A DNA stretch of 23,605 bases from Streptomyces sp. NRRL F-6676 (GTDB taxonomy: Bacteria; Actinomycetota; Actinomycetes; Streptomycetales; Streptomycetaceae). Of the stretch, positions 23,605 to 23,605 are shown piece after piece. The stretch covers positions 1 to 23,605 of the forward strand of contig NZ_JOHS01000081.1 in assembly GCF_000725625.1 (NCBI RefSeq). Reading direction: 5' to 3'. The position numbers were made by a program, and so were the translations under genes. How positions within the stretch are numbered: the first letter of the stretch is position 1; every line of letters begins with the position of its first letter. The notes under the pieces are model-generated. The model ran no database searches, was not told the DNA's origin, and saw only the letters and a list, made by a program, of their open reading frames with translations.

Positions 23605-23605
23605 C

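Overview
The window looks like the chromosome of a Streptomyces (or a very close actinomycete). Base composition is very GC-rich, codon third positions are almost all G/C, and GTG starts with GGAGG-type ribosome binding sites are common. From memory, the order ppk - CHAD - pstSCAB - pit/DUF47 - csoR - lipoprotein - transglycosylase/NlpC matches the conserved S. coelicolor block around SCO4145 to SCO4132. No tRNA, rRNA or CRISPR was seen.

Region 1 (1-687) has no convincing gene. It holds a 230-bp palindromic-ended MITE-like element, a strong hairpin and a variant copy of an interspersed GC-rich repeat. Region 2 (688-11129) is a phosphate module. Polyphosphate kinase overlaps a CHAD (polyphosphate-binding) protein that carries an unusual low-complexity expansion. 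A PHO-box direct-repeat array then precedes pstS-pstC-pstA-pstB, and facing it are a Pit phosphate permease and its DUF47 (PhoU-like) partner. These genes take up, buffer and store phosphate, and PhoP is the expected regulator.

Region 3 (11130-16318) is conserved chromosomal housekeeping: a CsoR copper repressor with a clear operator-like palindrome, a 57-aa conserved-looking small protein, a LppX/LprG-like lipoprotein, an unlisted 51-aa Cys-rich small protein, a PAP2 phosphatase, a membrane-anchored SLT + NlpC/P60 wall hydrolase and a secreted trypsin-like protease. Region 4 (16349-18314) is a typical Streptomyces regulatory cassette: a GHKL ATP-binding (anti-sigma-like) protein, divergent from an XRE/DUF5753 regulator followed by two DUF397-type small proteins (WhiJ-like arrangement).

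Region 5 (18415-23605) is accessory and rearranged. On the minus strand, reading leftwards from the right edge, lie the C-terminal part of a polymorphic toxin with a restriction-endonuclease-like domain, two paralogous putative immunity genes, a third unrecognised gene with a chimeric 3' end, a frameshifted GNAT acetyltransferase, and an I36-type protease inhibitor. Between them are two mosaic gene relics. One contains a 99-bp stretch identical to part of the first immunity gene. The other fuses pieces of the third gene and of a DUF397-like gene. This toxin/immunity cassette array, with visible scars of recent recombination, is the most interesting part of the window.
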